Positions 1 through 10,052 of a stretch of 64,000 nt of DNA are shown piece by piece. Origin of the DNA: Bacteroidota bacterium (lineage in GTDB: Bacteria; Bacteroidota; Bacteroidia; Chitinophagales; Chitinophagaceae); the NCBI GenBank assembly GCA_018267955.1, contig JAFDXL010000005.1, positions 62,001-126,000 on the forward strand, in the 5' to 3' direction. Below the pieces are notes generated by a model, which saw only the letters and a program-made list of their open reading frames with translations, was not told the DNA's origin and ran no database searches. Made by a program: the position numbers and the translations under genes. Within the stretch, counting starts at the first letter, position 1. The number at the start of each line of letters is the position of its first letter.

Positions 1-2
1 AC

Positions 3-2276
3 ACAGTCAGCTACACCGTAGATTCATTTAACCGTAATGCGCAGGCTACCACAGAAGATGTTCTAAAACGGCTGCCAGGCGTGGATGTTGCCAGTGACGG
101 GACTATTACAGTACAGGGTAAAACCGTTGCCAAACTATACATCAATGGTAAGGAATACACCGCTCAAGACCTTCGTACCATTACCCAGAATATGCCTGCC
201 GAGGTATTGGAAAAGATACAATTTGCCGATTACCAGGACGAGGATGCTCAGTTTACAGGCATTAAGCCCAATACGGATAAGAAGATCATCAACTTGCAAT
301 TCAAGAAAAAGTATAAAGGCACCATACTCAGCCGCCTTTCCGCGGGGTATGGCACCAACAACAGGTACCAGGCAGGTTTGTTTACCAATTACATCACTGA
401 TACCGTTCGCATCACTGCAATAGGTTATGCAGGCAATACCGGCGTAAACGATGCGAATAGCCAGGGCAATGACAACACACGCGCCGGCAGCAGGCCGCAA
501 AATGGCATCAATAACAGGCAGGGCGGCAACCTCAACTTCTCTTACGAGCCCGGCAAGCGCTTCCGGCTGAATGGCACTTATGATGTAAGCAATAGCATGA
601 ATGATCTTACACAAACCATATTCCGCACTACTTATTTACCAGGGGATAGCCAGCAATTGCGTACACAGGGTACAACACAAACAGCCAATACCATGCAGCA
701 CCACCTTTCCCTGCGAAGCTATTACGAGGTAAACGACCGTAACATCCTGCAGTTAGATGGAGGCATCGGGTATCAGGCTGCAACAACGCATAGCAATACT
801 ACAGATGCTATAGCTTACCAGTATGTGGACAACACCAGTTTTCGCAGAACGGCAGACAACCATACTGACAATAAAAGACCTTCCTATAACCTTTCTGCCA
901 TTTACAGGCGTCGTTTCCAAAAACCGAAACGTACACTTATGCTAACCGGTAACGTTAATTATGGCAATGGCAGAGGTAGTGGTACGAACAATAATATAAA
1001 TGAATATTTTGCTCCAGGCTATGACAATAGCACCAGTTTTATTTCTTCTGATGATATTAATAACCTCTCAGCTACCGGTTCGCTGCGTTATACAGAGCCT
1101 TTAGGCAAAAGACATTTATTATCCTTCAGCTATTCTTACAATTATACAAAGGGCAACAGTACCAAAGAAGTGTTTGCAGATACCGGTAACGTTCTGGTAA
1201 AAGATACGATACAAAGCAGATCGTACAACAATCGTAATATAGATCAGCCCCTGAGCCTTACTTATCAGTATAGCGCCGAAAAGCTTACGGCTAATGCTAC
1301 TTTTATGGCTAAGCCATACTATCGCTACAGCGGGCAAAATACATCAGTGGGCACAGTAGAGCAAAGTGGCATCAATTATGCGCCGGGATTATCACTAAGG
1401 TATGATCTTGGTACAGGCAAATCTTTATCCTTTGGGTACAGTGGCAGTATTACCGCTCCGGATATATCCCAGCTACAGCCCATACCTGATTATACAGATA
1501 GCCTGAACATCCGCATCGGGAATCCTTCTCTTAGACCGGAAGTAACGCACAATGCCAGCCTGTCGCTCAACTATACTGATCCTAAAAAGCAACGTGTGGC
1601 CTGGGTACAGGTAAACGGCGGTAAGACAGATAACAAGATCATCAGTAAAACAGATATTACTGCTACCAAAAGGATCAGTTCTTATGCCAATGAGAACGGA
1701 ACATATCACATGGGTGCCTCCGCCAATTACGCGGCACCATTCCTGGTAAAAAAGATGAAGCTTATCACGGGCATCAATGGTAACTACAATAATAATATCT
1801 CTTACACCAATGGCACGTTACTGAATGTAGGTAGCTATTACATACAGCCTTCTGTAAGACTGCTATATATCTCTGATGCCTACGAAGGCGATCTGAACGC
1901 CAGCTACCGAACGAGCATAGTAGATAACCCTGCTGCTATATCTAATACTTTACAAACCTATAGTGTAGTGCAAACCGGCGCAATTGCTTTACCATTTAAA
2001 ACCAAACTGGTTTATTACGTCAGCTATATGTATAATATAGGATTGGCTTCAGATCTACAAAGAGATTTCTTACTCGTCAACGCTTCTTTTGACAAGAATT
2101 TTGATCACCCAAGAGGATTCTCTATCAGGTTACAGGCTTTCGACATTTTCAATAACTATCCTACAGTCACACGCACCGTTGGTGATAATTATTTTGAGGA
2201 TCGGGGGGTAAACCGAGTCGGCAGCTATTACATGTTATCGTTGGTGTATAAATTTACGAAAGGCAAAACAAGGTAA
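3..2276 (+). CDS. Outer-membrane beta-barrel protein, TonB-receptor-like (5' end missing)
   Basis: The gene is open at the left edge; the first complete visible codon is at 3, and 757 residues are visible. The opening segment (TEDVLKRLPGVDVASDG, then LYINGKEY) is the plug-like region typical of large Bacteroidota barrels of the OMP_b-brl_3/TonB-dependent receptor group. The rest is a long run of alternating aromatic and polar beta strands, ending in a strand with YYMLSLVYKF, a typical barrel terminus. Proteins of this family sit in the outer membrane; some import substrates with TonB energy, but the ligand cannot be read from the sequence. A carboxypeptidase-like domain and signal peptide would be expected upstream of the window. 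The next gene starts 6 bp downstream, so the two are probably co-transcribed. Confidence 0.85.
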   Translation, partial: TVSYTVDSFNRNAQATTEDVLKRLPGVDVASDGTITVQGKTVAKLYINGKEYTAQDLRTITQNMPAEVLEKIQFADYQDEDAQFTGIKPNTDKKIINLQFKKKYKGTILSRLSAGYGTNNRYQAGLFTNYITDTVRITAIGYAGNTGVNDANSQGNDNTRAGSRPQNGINNRQGGNLNFSYEPGKRFRLNGTYDVSNSMNDLTQTIFRTTYLPGDSQQLRTQGTTQTANTMQHHLSLRSYYEVNDRNILQLDGGIGYQAATTHSNTTDAIAYQYVDNTSFRRTADNHTDNKRPSYNLSAIYRRRFQKPKRTLMLTGNVNYGNGRGSGTNNNINEYFAPGYDNSTSFISSDDINNLSATGSLRYTEPLGKRHLLSFSYSYNYTKGNSTKEVFADTGNVLVKDTIQSRSYNNRNIDQPLSLTYQYSAEKLTANATFMAKPYYRYSGQNTSVGTVEQSGINYAPGLSLRYDLGTGKSLSFGYSGSITAPDISQLQPIPDYTDSLNIRIGNPSLRPEVTHNASLSLNYTDPKKQRVAWVQVNGGKTDNKIISKTDITATKRISSYANENGTYHMGASANYAAPFLVKKMKLITGINGNYNNNISYTNGTLLNVGSYYIQPSVRLLYISDAYEGDLNASYRTSIVDNPAAISNTLQTYSVVQTGAIALPFKTKLVYYVSYMYNIGLASDLQRDFLLVNASFDKNFDHPRGFSIRLQAFDIFNNYPTVTRTVGDNYFEDRGVNRVGSYYMLSLVYKFTKGKTR

Positions 2277-2282
2277 TTTACT

Positions 2283-3404
2283 ATGGCTATCACCAAACTT
2301 ATCTATAAAGCTGTCATTACGGTAATAGTCTTTGGTTATATAAATACTGCTACTGCACAAGATTACTTCCAATATCACAGAAATATTATAAAAGCAGAAG
2401 AGCAGGCTTTTGTTACACAGGATTATCACAAGGCATTAAAGACATACAGCGAAACCTTTCGTCAATACGATTTCGTCTTCCTTCGCGATTGTATTATAGC
2501 AATGGAACTGGCACTTTATATTAATGATGAAAAAGCATTTATCGCATTTACAACAAAGGCTTTCCAGAATGGATTTGTACCTCGTTACTTAAACTATAAA
2601 GACCTTACCTACATCAGGAAACACTCAATTTACAATAAATACAAAGGAAAGCTCGATACTTTATACGCTGCCAACAGAGATCATTACCTCAAACGAATAG
2701 ATACAACATCATTAAAAAAAATGATGGAATTGTTTTGCGTTGATCAGGCTGAAAAGAATAATCTACCTCACGAATCGCAAAGGACATACTCCCTAAGGTA
2801 TAAGCCTTTAGTAACCAAAACAATGGCAGACTTACAAAAGTTAATCGCTGCAAAAGGATGGCCTTCCGATAAATTGATCGGCATCAACCAAAATGATATT
2901 ATGCACCAGCTTGGTTTTAAAAATATGGACGCGCTGGATTATTATAACAGGTATAAAGATGATCCTGAACATTTGGTTAGTAAGGGGCAATACGATTTTG
3001 ATGAATACATACTCGCATCATCTCTAATCCTACCCATCATCGTCCACTATTCTAATGAAACAGTTGGCATCCATAATAAAAGAAGAAACCTGCAGTATCC
3101 GGACGAATACTATTTGGCACAGATCAAAGCAGGCAATATGCATCCGCAGGATTTTGCGTTGCTAAATGATTGGCCTTTTGATGTCACCGGCCTGACACCG
3201 GTAAAAGGCGACAGGTATTTTGACATTGGCTATAAGCCCCCGGAAATACTCGAATGCAAGCCCGCCGCAATACCAAACAAAGAAATAAATGGATACCGGG
3301 CTACGTTCTGCATAGCACCTATTGAAATTACCAGGGCAAAATTGCTTTTCCTTACTATGAATAAGATGAGTGGTGCCGGTGGATGGAGTGGATGCAGGCT
3401 TTAA
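2283..3404 (+). CDS. Secreted protein of unknown function
   Basis: I do not recognise a family for this 373-residue protein. Residues 1-25 form a signal peptide ending near ATAQ. The mature part is rich in Tyr, Lys and Asp, and its N-terminal 130 residues look alpha-helical, with a TPR-like flavour (alternating short helices around KALKTYSETF and AFIAFTTKAF). The start is an ATG 6 bp after the stop of the upstream barrel gene, so it is likely the second gene of that operon and may be a periplasmic or surface partner of the barrel. It converges on the membrane glycosyltransferase gene to its right with only a 13-bp gap, and I see no clear terminator between them. Confidence 0.6.
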   Translation: MAITKLIYKAVITVIVFGYINTATAQDYFQYHRNIIKAEEQAFVTQDYHKALKTYSETFRQYDFVFLRDCIIAMELALYINDEKAFIAFTTKAFQNGFVPRYLNYKDLTYIRKHSIYNKYKGKLDTLYAANRDHYLKRIDTTSLKKMMELFCVDQAEKNNLPHESQRTYSLRYKPLVTKTMADLQKLIAAKGWPSDKLIGINQNDIMHQLGFKNMDALDYYNRYKDDPEHLVSKGQYDFDEYILASSLILPIIVHYSNETVGIHNKRRNLQYPDEYYLAQIKAGNMHPQDFALLNDWPFDVTGLTPVKGDRYFDIGYKPPEILECKPAAIPNKEINGYRATFCIAPIEITRAKLLFLTMNKMSGAGGWSGCRL

Positions 3405-3417
3405 AAAACGGTGACTC

Positions 3418-5007
3418 TTACCTGCTACGCTCATACACTTCGTTCCACACCATACCTTTCTGATACCTGTGCACCAGTTTATAATGCGGATCTTTACTGT
3501 ATTGTTTGCTGGAGTCTACCGCGCGCATACTTTCCACATTATCCAGTATCACCACCTGAGTACTATCCATTATCCCCCATAGCAGTTTATTGAACGGCCT
3601 GTTATTACTTCTAAAACCCGAGCCCGGATCTTCCAGGTGAAGCTTCTGCAGATTCTCAAAAACAGTCGTCCACTTGTCGTAATAATTAGCGTCTTCTGCA
3701 AATTTCACTTCATCCTGCTGCACATCCATAGCATCATAGGCGGTCATGTTCACATCAGCAATATGATCTACCCTATGTGGGGTTATAACCTGCAGCGCAA
3801 TAATGAACAGCAAACCCGGAATAAAGAAATACTTATTCAGGCTGAGCAGGCTGCGCGTATATACAATACCGGCAACAAACAACATAGGTACCAGGGCAAT
3901 AATCAGATACCGTACTATAAAGAAATTCGTTGCAGTAAAAATGCTGAAGGCAATCACAACACATATGCTCAGCAACAGAAACTTCCGGTACTCCTCTCTG
4001 ATATCCATTATTTTGTAAGCCCACTGATATACAGCAGTGACCATAATGGCGATCCATCCCCAAAACAATATATAATCATTCAGCACAAATGGATTAATGC
4101 ATAATGCCGTAATGAAGAATGCCAATATAGCAATAGTGATCGCAAACCACTTTCGCCTTTCTTTAATGGCCACTATAAACGAGCATATACCTGTCGCCGC
4201 ATAGAATGCTTTACGTAGGTCATCACGAAATAATACCCTGTTGCAGTCTTTAATTTTATCAAAAAACTCATTCCATGATAGCTGTATAGCTTCTGTATGC
4301 AGCGGAAACATATACCAGCCACACCTTTGCTTTTGTATTATGAAAAATACCCCAACAGCCAGTGCAGGCAAGATCAATGACCCCAGCTTATATATTTTCT
4401 CTTTTACACTTACTTGTTTTTGGAACAAGGATATTAATGCATCAATACCCAATACAATGCCAACTACCATTCCGCTTTCTTTGGTAAAGCACAACAGCGT
4501 TACAAACAGAGTAGTTAATAAATACCTGCGTTGCGTATAGAAGTAGACGCTTAAAAAAGCGAGCATTGCCAGTAATACTTCAGGCATCACAAAACTGGCT
4601 TGCACAAAAAATACTTGCTGAAAGCCTATCAACACAGTGGTTATTACGGCGGCCTTAACACCTCCTATCTTCTTAGCTGCTTCATACACGCCTATAAGCA
4701 GCAGGCAGGCTATCAGCAATATTACCGAGTGCATCGCCATATGCGACGGCCCAAACACCCTCATCCAGGAGCTTATAATAAAATGCAGCAATAGCGGGTG
4801 CCCCCTCGATAGCTCGCTGTCAATTACACCTGGCAGCAGGCTGGGGCCACGTCCATACATCTGGTTGATGGCGCTGGCGTAAGGCCAGCTCTCATCCCAT
4901 ATAAATGGATAAGACAGGTGTGGAAACTTTAATACAATAAATACCAGCAATATTGCCAGCAGCGGCAGCCTTTGCTTTAGTGCTTCATTAGCGGTGGTTG
5001 TAGACAA
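3418..5007 (-). CDS. GT39/ArnT-like membrane glycosyltransferase
   Basis: The 529-residue protein has about eleven hydrophobic segments over its first 400 residues and a soluble C-terminal tail. The first loop carries WDESW (Asp38-Glu39), the acidic pair placed like the catalytic acid of PMT/ArnT-type transferases. It is followed by DSELSRGHP near residue 63, which matches the conserved loop of that superfamily. Family members transfer a sugar from a polyprenyl-phosphate donor to a lipid, protein or glycan on the outer face of the inner membrane; donor and acceptor here are unknown. The best start is TTG at 5007, as no ATG gives the first membrane helix. It stands alone, with no sugar genes beside it. 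Confidence 0.75.
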   Translation of the reverse strand: MSTTTANEALKQRLPLLAILLVFIVLKFPHLSYPFIWDESWPYASAINQMYGRGPSLLPGVIDSELSRGHPLLLHFIISSWMRVFGPSHMAMHSVILLIACLLLIGVYEAAKKIGGVKAAVITTVLIGFQQVFFVQASFVMPEVLLAMLAFLSVYFYTQRRYLLTTLFVTLLCFTKESGMVVGIVLGIDALISLFQKQVSVKEKIYKLGSLILPALAVGVFFIIQKQRCGWYMFPLHTEAIQLSWNEFFDKIKDCNRVLFRDDLRKAFYAATGICSFIVAIKERRKWFAITIAILAFFITALCINPFVLNDYILFWGWIAIMVTAVYQWAYKIMDIREEYRKFLLLSICVVIAFSIFTATNFFIVRYLIIALVPMLFVAGIVYTRSLLSLNKYFFIPGLLFIIALQVITPHRVDHIADVNMTAYDAMDVQQDEVKFAEDANYYDKWTTVFENLQKLHLEDPGSGFRSNNRPFNKLLWGIMDSTQVVILDNVESMRAVDSSKQYSKDPHYKLVHRYQKGMVWNEVYERSR

Positions 5008-5045
5008 GGGTCACTAATTGTTTAGCGGCAAGATACCCAAAACAA

Positions 5046-5069
5046 ATAAGGAGGCAAAAGCCTCCTTAT
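5046..5069 (-). terminator. Rho-independent terminator of the T9SS cargo gene
   Basis: A perfect 10-bp stem (ATAAGGAGGC pairing with GCCTCCTTAT) encloses an AAAA/TTTT loop. It lies 28 bp beyond the stop at 5098 and, read on the minus strand, is followed by TTGTTTT. Confidence 0.85.
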
Positions 5070-5097
5070 CTCTTCATATCCTGTTATGGTTTTACTC

Positions 5098-6009
5098 TTA
5101 TCGCTCAACCGTGAATTTGCTGCGTTGCAGCACATTCCCTTTAGTATCAGTTACTGTATAAAAGTACATTCCCGGCATATATCCGGTTATGTCCACAGGT
5201 GTATTTCCTTTAATGGTTGCGCTACCCACTTCCTGGCCACTGATATTGCAGGCCTGCCAATGTAGCTCCATATTATCCGGCCCTTGCACATAGAAGGTAT
5301 TATGTGCAGGATTAGGATAGCAACTTACTTTAATATTGTTTTCTACTGTGGTTACAGCCACGGGAAACAAGGTATAAGATACATCATCCACGTACAGCAC
5401 GCTGCTATCTACAGGCTGCGATCCGCTGCTGGCAAATATTACCTGTATCGCATCCGGCTTAGAGTTCGGATCGTCATAGGTAAGTGGTACAGATATCAAC
5501 GTGTAACCGGGTAAGGCACTAAAGGCAGCAAACCCCATGCCTAAAGATGAATCTGTACCATCAGATGCGCCGCCGGTAATGATAGCATTAGCTACAATAT
5601 TGGCACTGTCATCTCCCATCGGGCTATATTTTACCCATGCGTTTATATAATTCACACGACCTGCCAGTGGCGTACCACCGGATAATGTAAATGTTCGATT
5701 CGCGATGTCTACATTTATTGTCGCATTAGTTAGCACTCCGGGTACAGAGCCAAAAGGGCCTTGCGTCACAGTTATTACTTTTGCTGCATAGCTACCGCCA
5801 TGTGCATCTGTGGTTTTGAACAATTGTTTTTCGTATCCGAATGTTACTGCAATAGAATCGGGGCAGTTCCATCCCTGGGGTGCTTCCATAGATTTTGGAG
5901 GGAACCCGGCACTATAACTGCGCCACGTTTCCATATCGCCATAAAGGCTCTGCGCCTGTACCTGCACACCGGCAAAAGCTGCTATCAGTAGGGTAAAAAT
6001 TCTTTTCAT
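5098..6009 (-). CDS. Secreted T9SS cargo protein, PCMD-like
   Basis: A signal peptide (MKRIFTLLIAAFAGVQVQAQ) precedes a beta-sandwich region of about 200 residues containing DMETWRSY, GGSYAAKV and a late DDVSY motif. This resembles the putative carbohydrate-metabolism (PCMD) or carbohydrate-binding-like modules of Bacteroidota lipoproteins and secreted proteins. The last 75 residues, from SCYPNPAHNTFYV to RSKFTVER, form a type A T9SS sorting domain, so the protein should be exported through the type IX system and anchored at or released from the cell surface. ATG at 6009 is preferred over ATG at 6018, because the promoter -7 element at 6024-6031 would start the transcript near 6018. The function of the cargo part is unknown. 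Confidence 0.75.
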   Translation of the reverse strand: MKRIFTLLIAAFAGVQVQAQSLYGDMETWRSYSAGFPPKSMEAPQGWNCPDSIAVTFGYEKQLFKTTDAHGGSYAAKVITVTQGPFGSVPGVLTNATINVDIANRTFTLSGGTPLAGRVNYINAWVKYSPMGDDSANIVANAIITGGASDGTDSSLGMGFAAFSALPGYTLISVPLTYDDPNSKPDAIQVIFASSGSQPVDSSVLYVDDVSYTLFPVAVTTVENNIKVSCYPNPAHNTFYVQGPDNMELHWQACNISGQEVGSATIKGNTPVDITGYMPGMYFYTVTDTKGNVLQRSKFTVER

Positions 6010-6023
6010 AGAATACATTTAAG

Positions 6024-6031
6024 CAAATGTA
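6024..6031 (-). promoter_or_regulatory. -7 promoter element of the T9SS cargo gene
   Basis: TACATTTG on the minus strand is a full match to the Bacteroidota TAnnTTTG element, 15 bp before ATG 6009. No -33 TTTG is visible. The element is half of a small palindrome, ACATTT-aagc-AAATGT. Confidence 0.55.
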
Positions 6032-6040
6032 ATTATTTAC

Positions 6041-6511
6041 TTAATTCAGCGACTCCAGTGTTTTATTGATAGCCTCAAAATTGGGCACTTCACCTGCATT
6101 TTCCAGTACTTCCGCATATCGTACTATACCTTCTTTGTCTATTACAAACGCAGAACGTTTAGACACACCCTTCATATCGTTAGAGAATGTTTCATAAATG
6201 GTGTCATAAGCTGTGGATACTTCCTTATTAAAATCACTCAGCAGCGGAAAGTTCAGCTTTTGCTCCTCTTTGAATTTGCCATTGGTATAGAGGGAATCTA
6301 CAGAAATACCATAAACCTGGGCATTTGTATTATTATAAAAAGAAATATTATCCCTTACGCCGCACAGCTCTGCCGTACATACGCTGGTAAATGCCAGGGG
6401 GTAAAAAAGCAAAACCACATTCTTACCCTTTTGCTCACTAAGGGTTACTTTGTTCTTTTCTGTGTCCCTAAGTGTGAAATCTGGTGCTTGTTGTCCAATT
6501 TGTATAGCCAT
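6041..6511 (-). CDS. Peroxiredoxin, AhpC/TSA superfamily
   Basis: This thioredoxin-fold peroxidase has 156 residues and reduces hydroperoxides in the cytoplasm. The active-site loop reads YPLAFTSVCTAELC, giving Pro38, Thr42 and peroxidatic Cys45 in the P-x3-T-x2-C pattern. A second cysteine, Cys50, lies five residues on, as in BCP/PrxQ enzymes, where it acts as the resolving residue. The PLAFT stretch, by contrast, is more like AhpE. The conserved Arg of the active site is probably in SKRSAFV. ATG 6511 is chosen because it begins the canonical N-terminus (MAIQIGQQAPDF); the in-frame ATG upstream would add 15 basic residues and overlap the promoter. It is monocistronic by spacing. Confidence 0.9.
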   Translation of the reverse strand: MAIQIGQQAPDFTLRDTEKNKVTLSEQKGKNVVLLFYPLAFTSVCTAELCGVRDNISFYNNTNAQVYGISVDSLYTNGKFKEEQKLNFPLLSDFNKEVSTAYDTIYETFSNDMKGVSKRSAFVIDKEGIVRYAEVLENAGEVPNFEAINKTLESLN

Positions 6512-6529
6512 AATGTTCCGTTTTTTTGG

Positions 6530-6537
6530 CAAATGTA
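6530..6537 (-). promoter_or_regulatory. -7 promoter element of the peroxiredoxin gene
   Basis: TACATTTG on the minus strand matches TAnnTTTG, 18 bp upstream of ATG 6511. A TTTG lies 16 bp further upstream, somewhat closer than the usual -33 spacing. Confidence 0.55.
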
Positions 6538-6775
6538 GCCGTTTTGAATTGTTCAAATGTTAAACCGCCGGATAGCCTCTATTGTTCAATGACAGTCCGC
6601 ATACTACTTAAACTGACAGAAAAACAAAGAACATATAAAAAAATTTCTTTCTTTCTGAAATTTTGACGCAACTTACATCGCTTTCAGGCCTTGGCATAAA
6701 ACATGATTGGGAGATAGTACCCACTCGGGTAAACATTACATATTTAGTTTAAAATCAAAAAACAATAATACAACT

Positions 6776-7054
6776 ATGGCTAACGTAAACATTACCCCAC
6801 TTCATGACAGGGTGATCGTTAAACCTGCTGCGGCAGAAGAGAAGACAGCTGGCGGCATCATCATCCCTGACACTGCAAAAGAAAAACCACAACGCGGCAC
6901 TGTAGTAGCTGCTGGTCCTGGTAAAAAGGACGAGCCAATAACGGTAAAAACAGGCGATACTGTATTGTACAGCAAATATGCAGGTACAGAGATCTCGCTG
7001 GAAGGTAGCGATTACCTGATCATGCGCGAAACAGATATCCTGGCTATCATCTAA
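6776..7054 (+). CDS. groES: Co-chaperonin GroES
   Basis: This 92-residue protein is the heptameric lid of the GroEL chaperonin. It begins with the family N-terminus ([12 protein letters not shown]) and has the mobile-loop region [18 protein letters not shown] at about residues 18-35 and the roof-hairpin region further on; its length is normal for GroES. ATG 6776 is chosen over an in-frame ATG at 6707 because the extra 23 residues do not belong to the family. groEL follows after 89 bp, and the pair is the usual heat-shock operon. I saw no CIRCE element upstream, so HrcA control is not supported. Confidence 0.97.
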   Translation: MANVNITPLHDRVIVKPAAAEEKTAGGIIIPDTAKEKPQRGTVVAAGPGKKDEPITVKTGDTVLYSKYAGTEISLEGSDYLIMRETDILAII

Positions 7055-7143
7055 TGCCGGTTCCCGGTATTTCCGGGGAGATTATTAATGTTTTACATTA
7101 TCAAAAAACTTAAACTCCGAAGGAGCAACAAAATTTAAAAATT

Positions 7144-8778
7144 ATGGCAAAACAACTTTTCTTCAATAACGAATCACGCAATAAAATGAAGCGTGGTGTA
7201 GATACACTGGCTGATGCCGTGAAAGTAACCCTGGGCCCTAAAGGCCGCAACGTGGTGATCGAAAAGAAATTCGGTGCACCTGCAATCACTAAAGATGGTG
7301 TTTCTGTGGCTAAAGAAATAGAACTGGAAGACGCTATCGAAAACATGGGCGCGCAAATGGTAAAAGAAGTAGCTTCTAAAACTGCTGATGTAGCAGGTGA
7401 TGGTACTACTACTGCTACCGTACTGGCACAGTCTATCGTTAGCGAAGGCCTGAAAAACGTAGCTGCAGGAGCTAACCCAATGGATCTGAAACGTGGTATC
7501 GACAAAGCAGTTACTGCTGTGGTTGCTAACCTGAAAACGCAGAAACAAGACGTTGGTAACGACAACAAGAAGATCGAACAGGTTGCTACTATCTCTGCAA
7601 ACAACGATAACGAGATCGGTAAACTGATAGCCCAGGCTATGGAAAAAGTAGGTAACGAAGGCGTTATCACTGTAGAAGAAGCAAAAGGTACAGAAACAAC
7701 GGTAGACGTTGTAGAAGGTATGCAGTTCGACCGTGGTTACCTGAGTGCTTACTTCGTAACAAACACAGAAAAAATGCAGGCTGAACTGCAAAACCCATAC
7801 ATCCTGGTGTATGACAAAAAGATCAGCACGCTGAAAGATATACTGCCAATACTGGAAAGCGTGGTACAAAGCGGTCGTCCGCTATTAATCATCGCTGAAG
7901 ATGTAGATGGCGAAGCGCTGAGCACACTGGTAGTAAACAAACTGCGTGGTTCTCTGAAGATCGCTGCTGTAAAAGCTCCGGGCTTTGGCGACCGTCGTAA
8001 AGAAATGCTGCAGGATATCGCTGCCCTTACAGGTGCTACCGTTATCAGCGAAGAACAAGGTTACAAACTGGAGAATGCTTCTATGGCTTACCTTGGCCAG
8101 GCCGAAAGCATTACCATCGATAAAGACAACACGACTGTTGTAGGTGGTAAAGGTGAAAAAGAACACATACAAGGCCGCATCAACCAGATCAAATCTCAGA
8201 TAGAAACTACTACCAGCGATTACGATCGCGAAAAACTGCAGGAACGCCTTGCTAAACTGAGCGGCGGTGTTGCGGTACTGTATGTAGGTGCTTCTACAGA
8301 GGTAGAAATGAAAGAAAAGAAAGACCGTGTTGACGATGCGCTGCACGCTACACGCGCTGCGGTAGAAGAAGGTATCGTACCGGGTGGTGGTGTTGCTTAC
8401 ATCCGCGCTATCGAAGCACTGGATGCTGTTAAAGGCGACAACAACGACGAAGTTACCGGTATCAAAATAGTACGCCGTGCGCTGGAAGAACCACTGCGCC
8501 AGATCGTTGCTAACGCAGGTATCGAAGGCTCTATCGTAGTACAGAAAGTACGTGAAGGTAAAGCTGACTTTGGATTCAACGCTCGTACAGAAGTGTATGA
8601 AAACATGTTTGCTGCGGGTGTTATCGACCCAACTAAAGTAAGCCGCGTAGCGCTTGAAAACGCAGCTTCTATCGCCAGCATGTTGCTGACTACAGAATGT
8701 GTGATCGCTGACAAACCTGAACCAAAACAAGCCGCTATGCCACAAGGCATGCCGGGTGGTATGGACATGGGATACTAA
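7144..8778 (+). CDS. groEL: Chaperonin GroEL
   Basis: The 544-residue ATP-dependent chaperonin forms the double-ring folding chamber in the cytoplasm. The ATP-site motif GDGTTT is at residues 85-90, with TLGPKGRNV near the start. The equatorial C-terminus ends with the Gly-Met-rich tail ([10 protein letters not shown]) that projects into the cavity. Length and sequence are typical for Bacteroidota. Codon use is strongly biased, as expected for an abundant protein. It is co-transcribed with groES and ends at a strong terminator. Confidence 0.98.
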   Translation: MAKQLFFNNESRNKMKRGVDTLADAVKVTLGPKGRNVVIEKKFGAPAITKDGVSVAKEIELEDAIENMGAQMVKEVASKTADVAGDGTTTATVLAQSIVSEGLKNVAAGANPMDLKRGIDKAVTAVVANLKTQKQDVGNDNKKIEQVATISANNDNEIGKLIAQAMEKVGNEGVITVEEAKGTETTVDVVEGMQFDRGYLSAYFVTNTEKMQAELQNPYILVYDKKISTLKDILPILESVVQSGRPLLIIAEDVDGEALSTLVVNKLRGSLKIAAVKAPGFGDRRKEMLQDIAALTGATVISEEQGYKLENASMAYLGQAESITIDKDNTTVVGGKGEKEHIQGRINQIKSQIETTTSDYDREKLQERLAKLSGGVAVLYVGASTEVEMKEKKDRVDDALHATRAAVEEGIVPGGGVAYIRAIEALDAVKGDNNDEVTGIKIVRRALEEPLRQIVANAGIEGSIVVQKVREGKADFGFNARTEVYENMFAAGVIDPTKVSRVALENAASIASMLLTTECVIADKPEPKQAAMPQGMPGGMDMGY

Positions 8779-8821
8779 TTTAGTTGACCGGTTGATTCGT
8801 TGATCGGTTAATGAAGAATAC

Positions 8822-8856
8822 AAAAGCCTGCTTCGGAAACGAGGCAGGCTTTTAGT
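8822..8856 (+). terminator. Terminator of groES-groEL
   Basis: The 10-bp stem AAAAGCCTGC/GCAGGCTTTT extends inward by four pairs (one G-T) to a GAAA tetraloop. A T-rich stretch follows. Confidence 0.9.
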
Positions 8857-8962
8857 TTATAGGCGACTGTACTGACCACAAATACCCTCCTGCCTGACGA
8901 ACATCATATTAACAAAATGCGCATGGCAATAGTTTTAGGATAGTAACCTAATACTACTCGTC

Positions 8963-10045
8963 ATGGCACATACAATACAGCTAAATACAAAACCACCGGT
9001 TGAAATCCACCAGGCACATTGGCAACGGATCATCCTGCTGATCGTATTGGCCTATGAAGGTTTAGGCTGTCTATTAGGAGGAATGCTGTTGGTAATTGCA
9101 TCTGACGGCAGGTTGATGGACATGCCTGTCGACCTGATGCATGGTGCATTTCCCGATTTCATAGTACCGGGCATTATTCTCTTTGCTTTAGGCATCCTCA
9201 ATGCTATCGCATTCATAGCTGTGTTGCGGAAAAATTCGGCAGACTGGCTACTAGCCGCTATGGCCATGGGTGGATTGCTGATCTGGTTCTGGGTAGAGAT
9301 CGCTATACTATCAGAGCTTCATTGGCTGCACGCTATGTGGGGCATACCTGTTGTGTTGGGCGCCATGATGGTCATCCCGATGATCCCAATAAAAGCCTGG
9401 CAACAGACTTTGTTGATATCAGGTATCCTGGCATCCCTGTTATATGCTGCTATCAATGTTATTGTAGCCATGCAATGGCCGGTATATAATGTTGCATCTC
9501 AAACCGTGAGCGAATTATCGGCCATAAATGCTCCTACACGCATGCTCTGGATCGTGCTATGCACACCATACACTTTACTCATGATGGCCTTTTCATGGGG
9601 TGTAGTGAAGGCCGCGCACAGTAATCGCCGCCTGCGCGTTACCGGTGTTTTGCTGCTTGCCTATAGTGCCTTAGGTATCTTCTGGCCGTTTGCACCCATG
9701 CATCTCCGCGAAGTACTAGCCGCAGGCGGATCAACTTTTTCAGACACCATACATCTTACGCTCGGCGCGGTCACAGAGGTTATCTATTTCATAGCCTTAG
9801 GCTTTGCTGCTGCAGCTTTGGGCAAACAATTTCGTATCTACTCCATTGCTACCCTTGTTGTACTATGCATCTTTGGTGCACTCACTTTTATAGATGCACC
9901 CAATGTGTCTAAAAACCTGCCCACACCGTTTATAGGCATTTGGGAACGCATCAATATCGGGGTTTTCCTGCTTTGGGTGATTGTGCTGGCTGTTATCCTC
10001 CTCCGGAAAAAGCACTTAGCTGAAGAGGCGCAGCATATTCTGTAA
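8963..10045 (+). CDS. DUF998-like polytopic membrane protein
   Basis: The 360-residue integral membrane protein has about ten to eleven predicted helices. The second half, starting at YNVASQTVSELSAINAPTR (about residue 172), matches the DUF998 pattern, a five-to-six-helix family of unknown function. The first half has four further helices with a conserved-looking GxxxG start and may be a divergent repeat or a separate module. The gene is isolated. Its 3' end converges on the small barrel gene to the right, with a weak 8-bp hairpin (AAGAGGCG/CGCCTCTT) straddling both stops. The biochemical role is unknown. Confidence 0.65.
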   Translation: MAHTIQLNTKPPVEIHQAHWQRIILLIVLAYEGLGCLLGGMLLVIASDGRLMDMPVDLMHGAFPDFIVPGIILFALGILNAIAFIAVLRKNSADWLLAAMAMGGLLIWFWVEIAILSELHWLHAMWGIPVVLGAMMVIPMIPIKAWQQTLLISGILASLLYAAINVIVAMQWPVYNVASQTVSELSAINAPTRMLWIVLCTPYTLLMMAFSWGVVKAAHSNRRLRVTGVLLLAYSALGIFWPFAPMHLREVLAAGGSTFSDTIHLTLGAVTEVIYFIALGFAAAALGKQFRIYSIATLVVLCIFGALTFIDAPNVSKNLPTPFIGIWERINIGVFLLWVIVLAVILLRKKHLAEEAQHIL

Positions 10046-10052
10046 CGCCTCT

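Noticed and set aside
6560-6775. CIRCE heat-shock operator upstream of groES
   Set aside because: No TTAGCACTC-N9-GAGTGCTAA-like inverted repeat was found in the leader.
7174-8823. Long antisense reading frames (up to 312 codons) opposite groEL
   Set aside because: They are shadows created by the biased codon use of groEL; their translations are low-complexity, rich in Ser, Phe, Tyr and Val, with no family resemblance.
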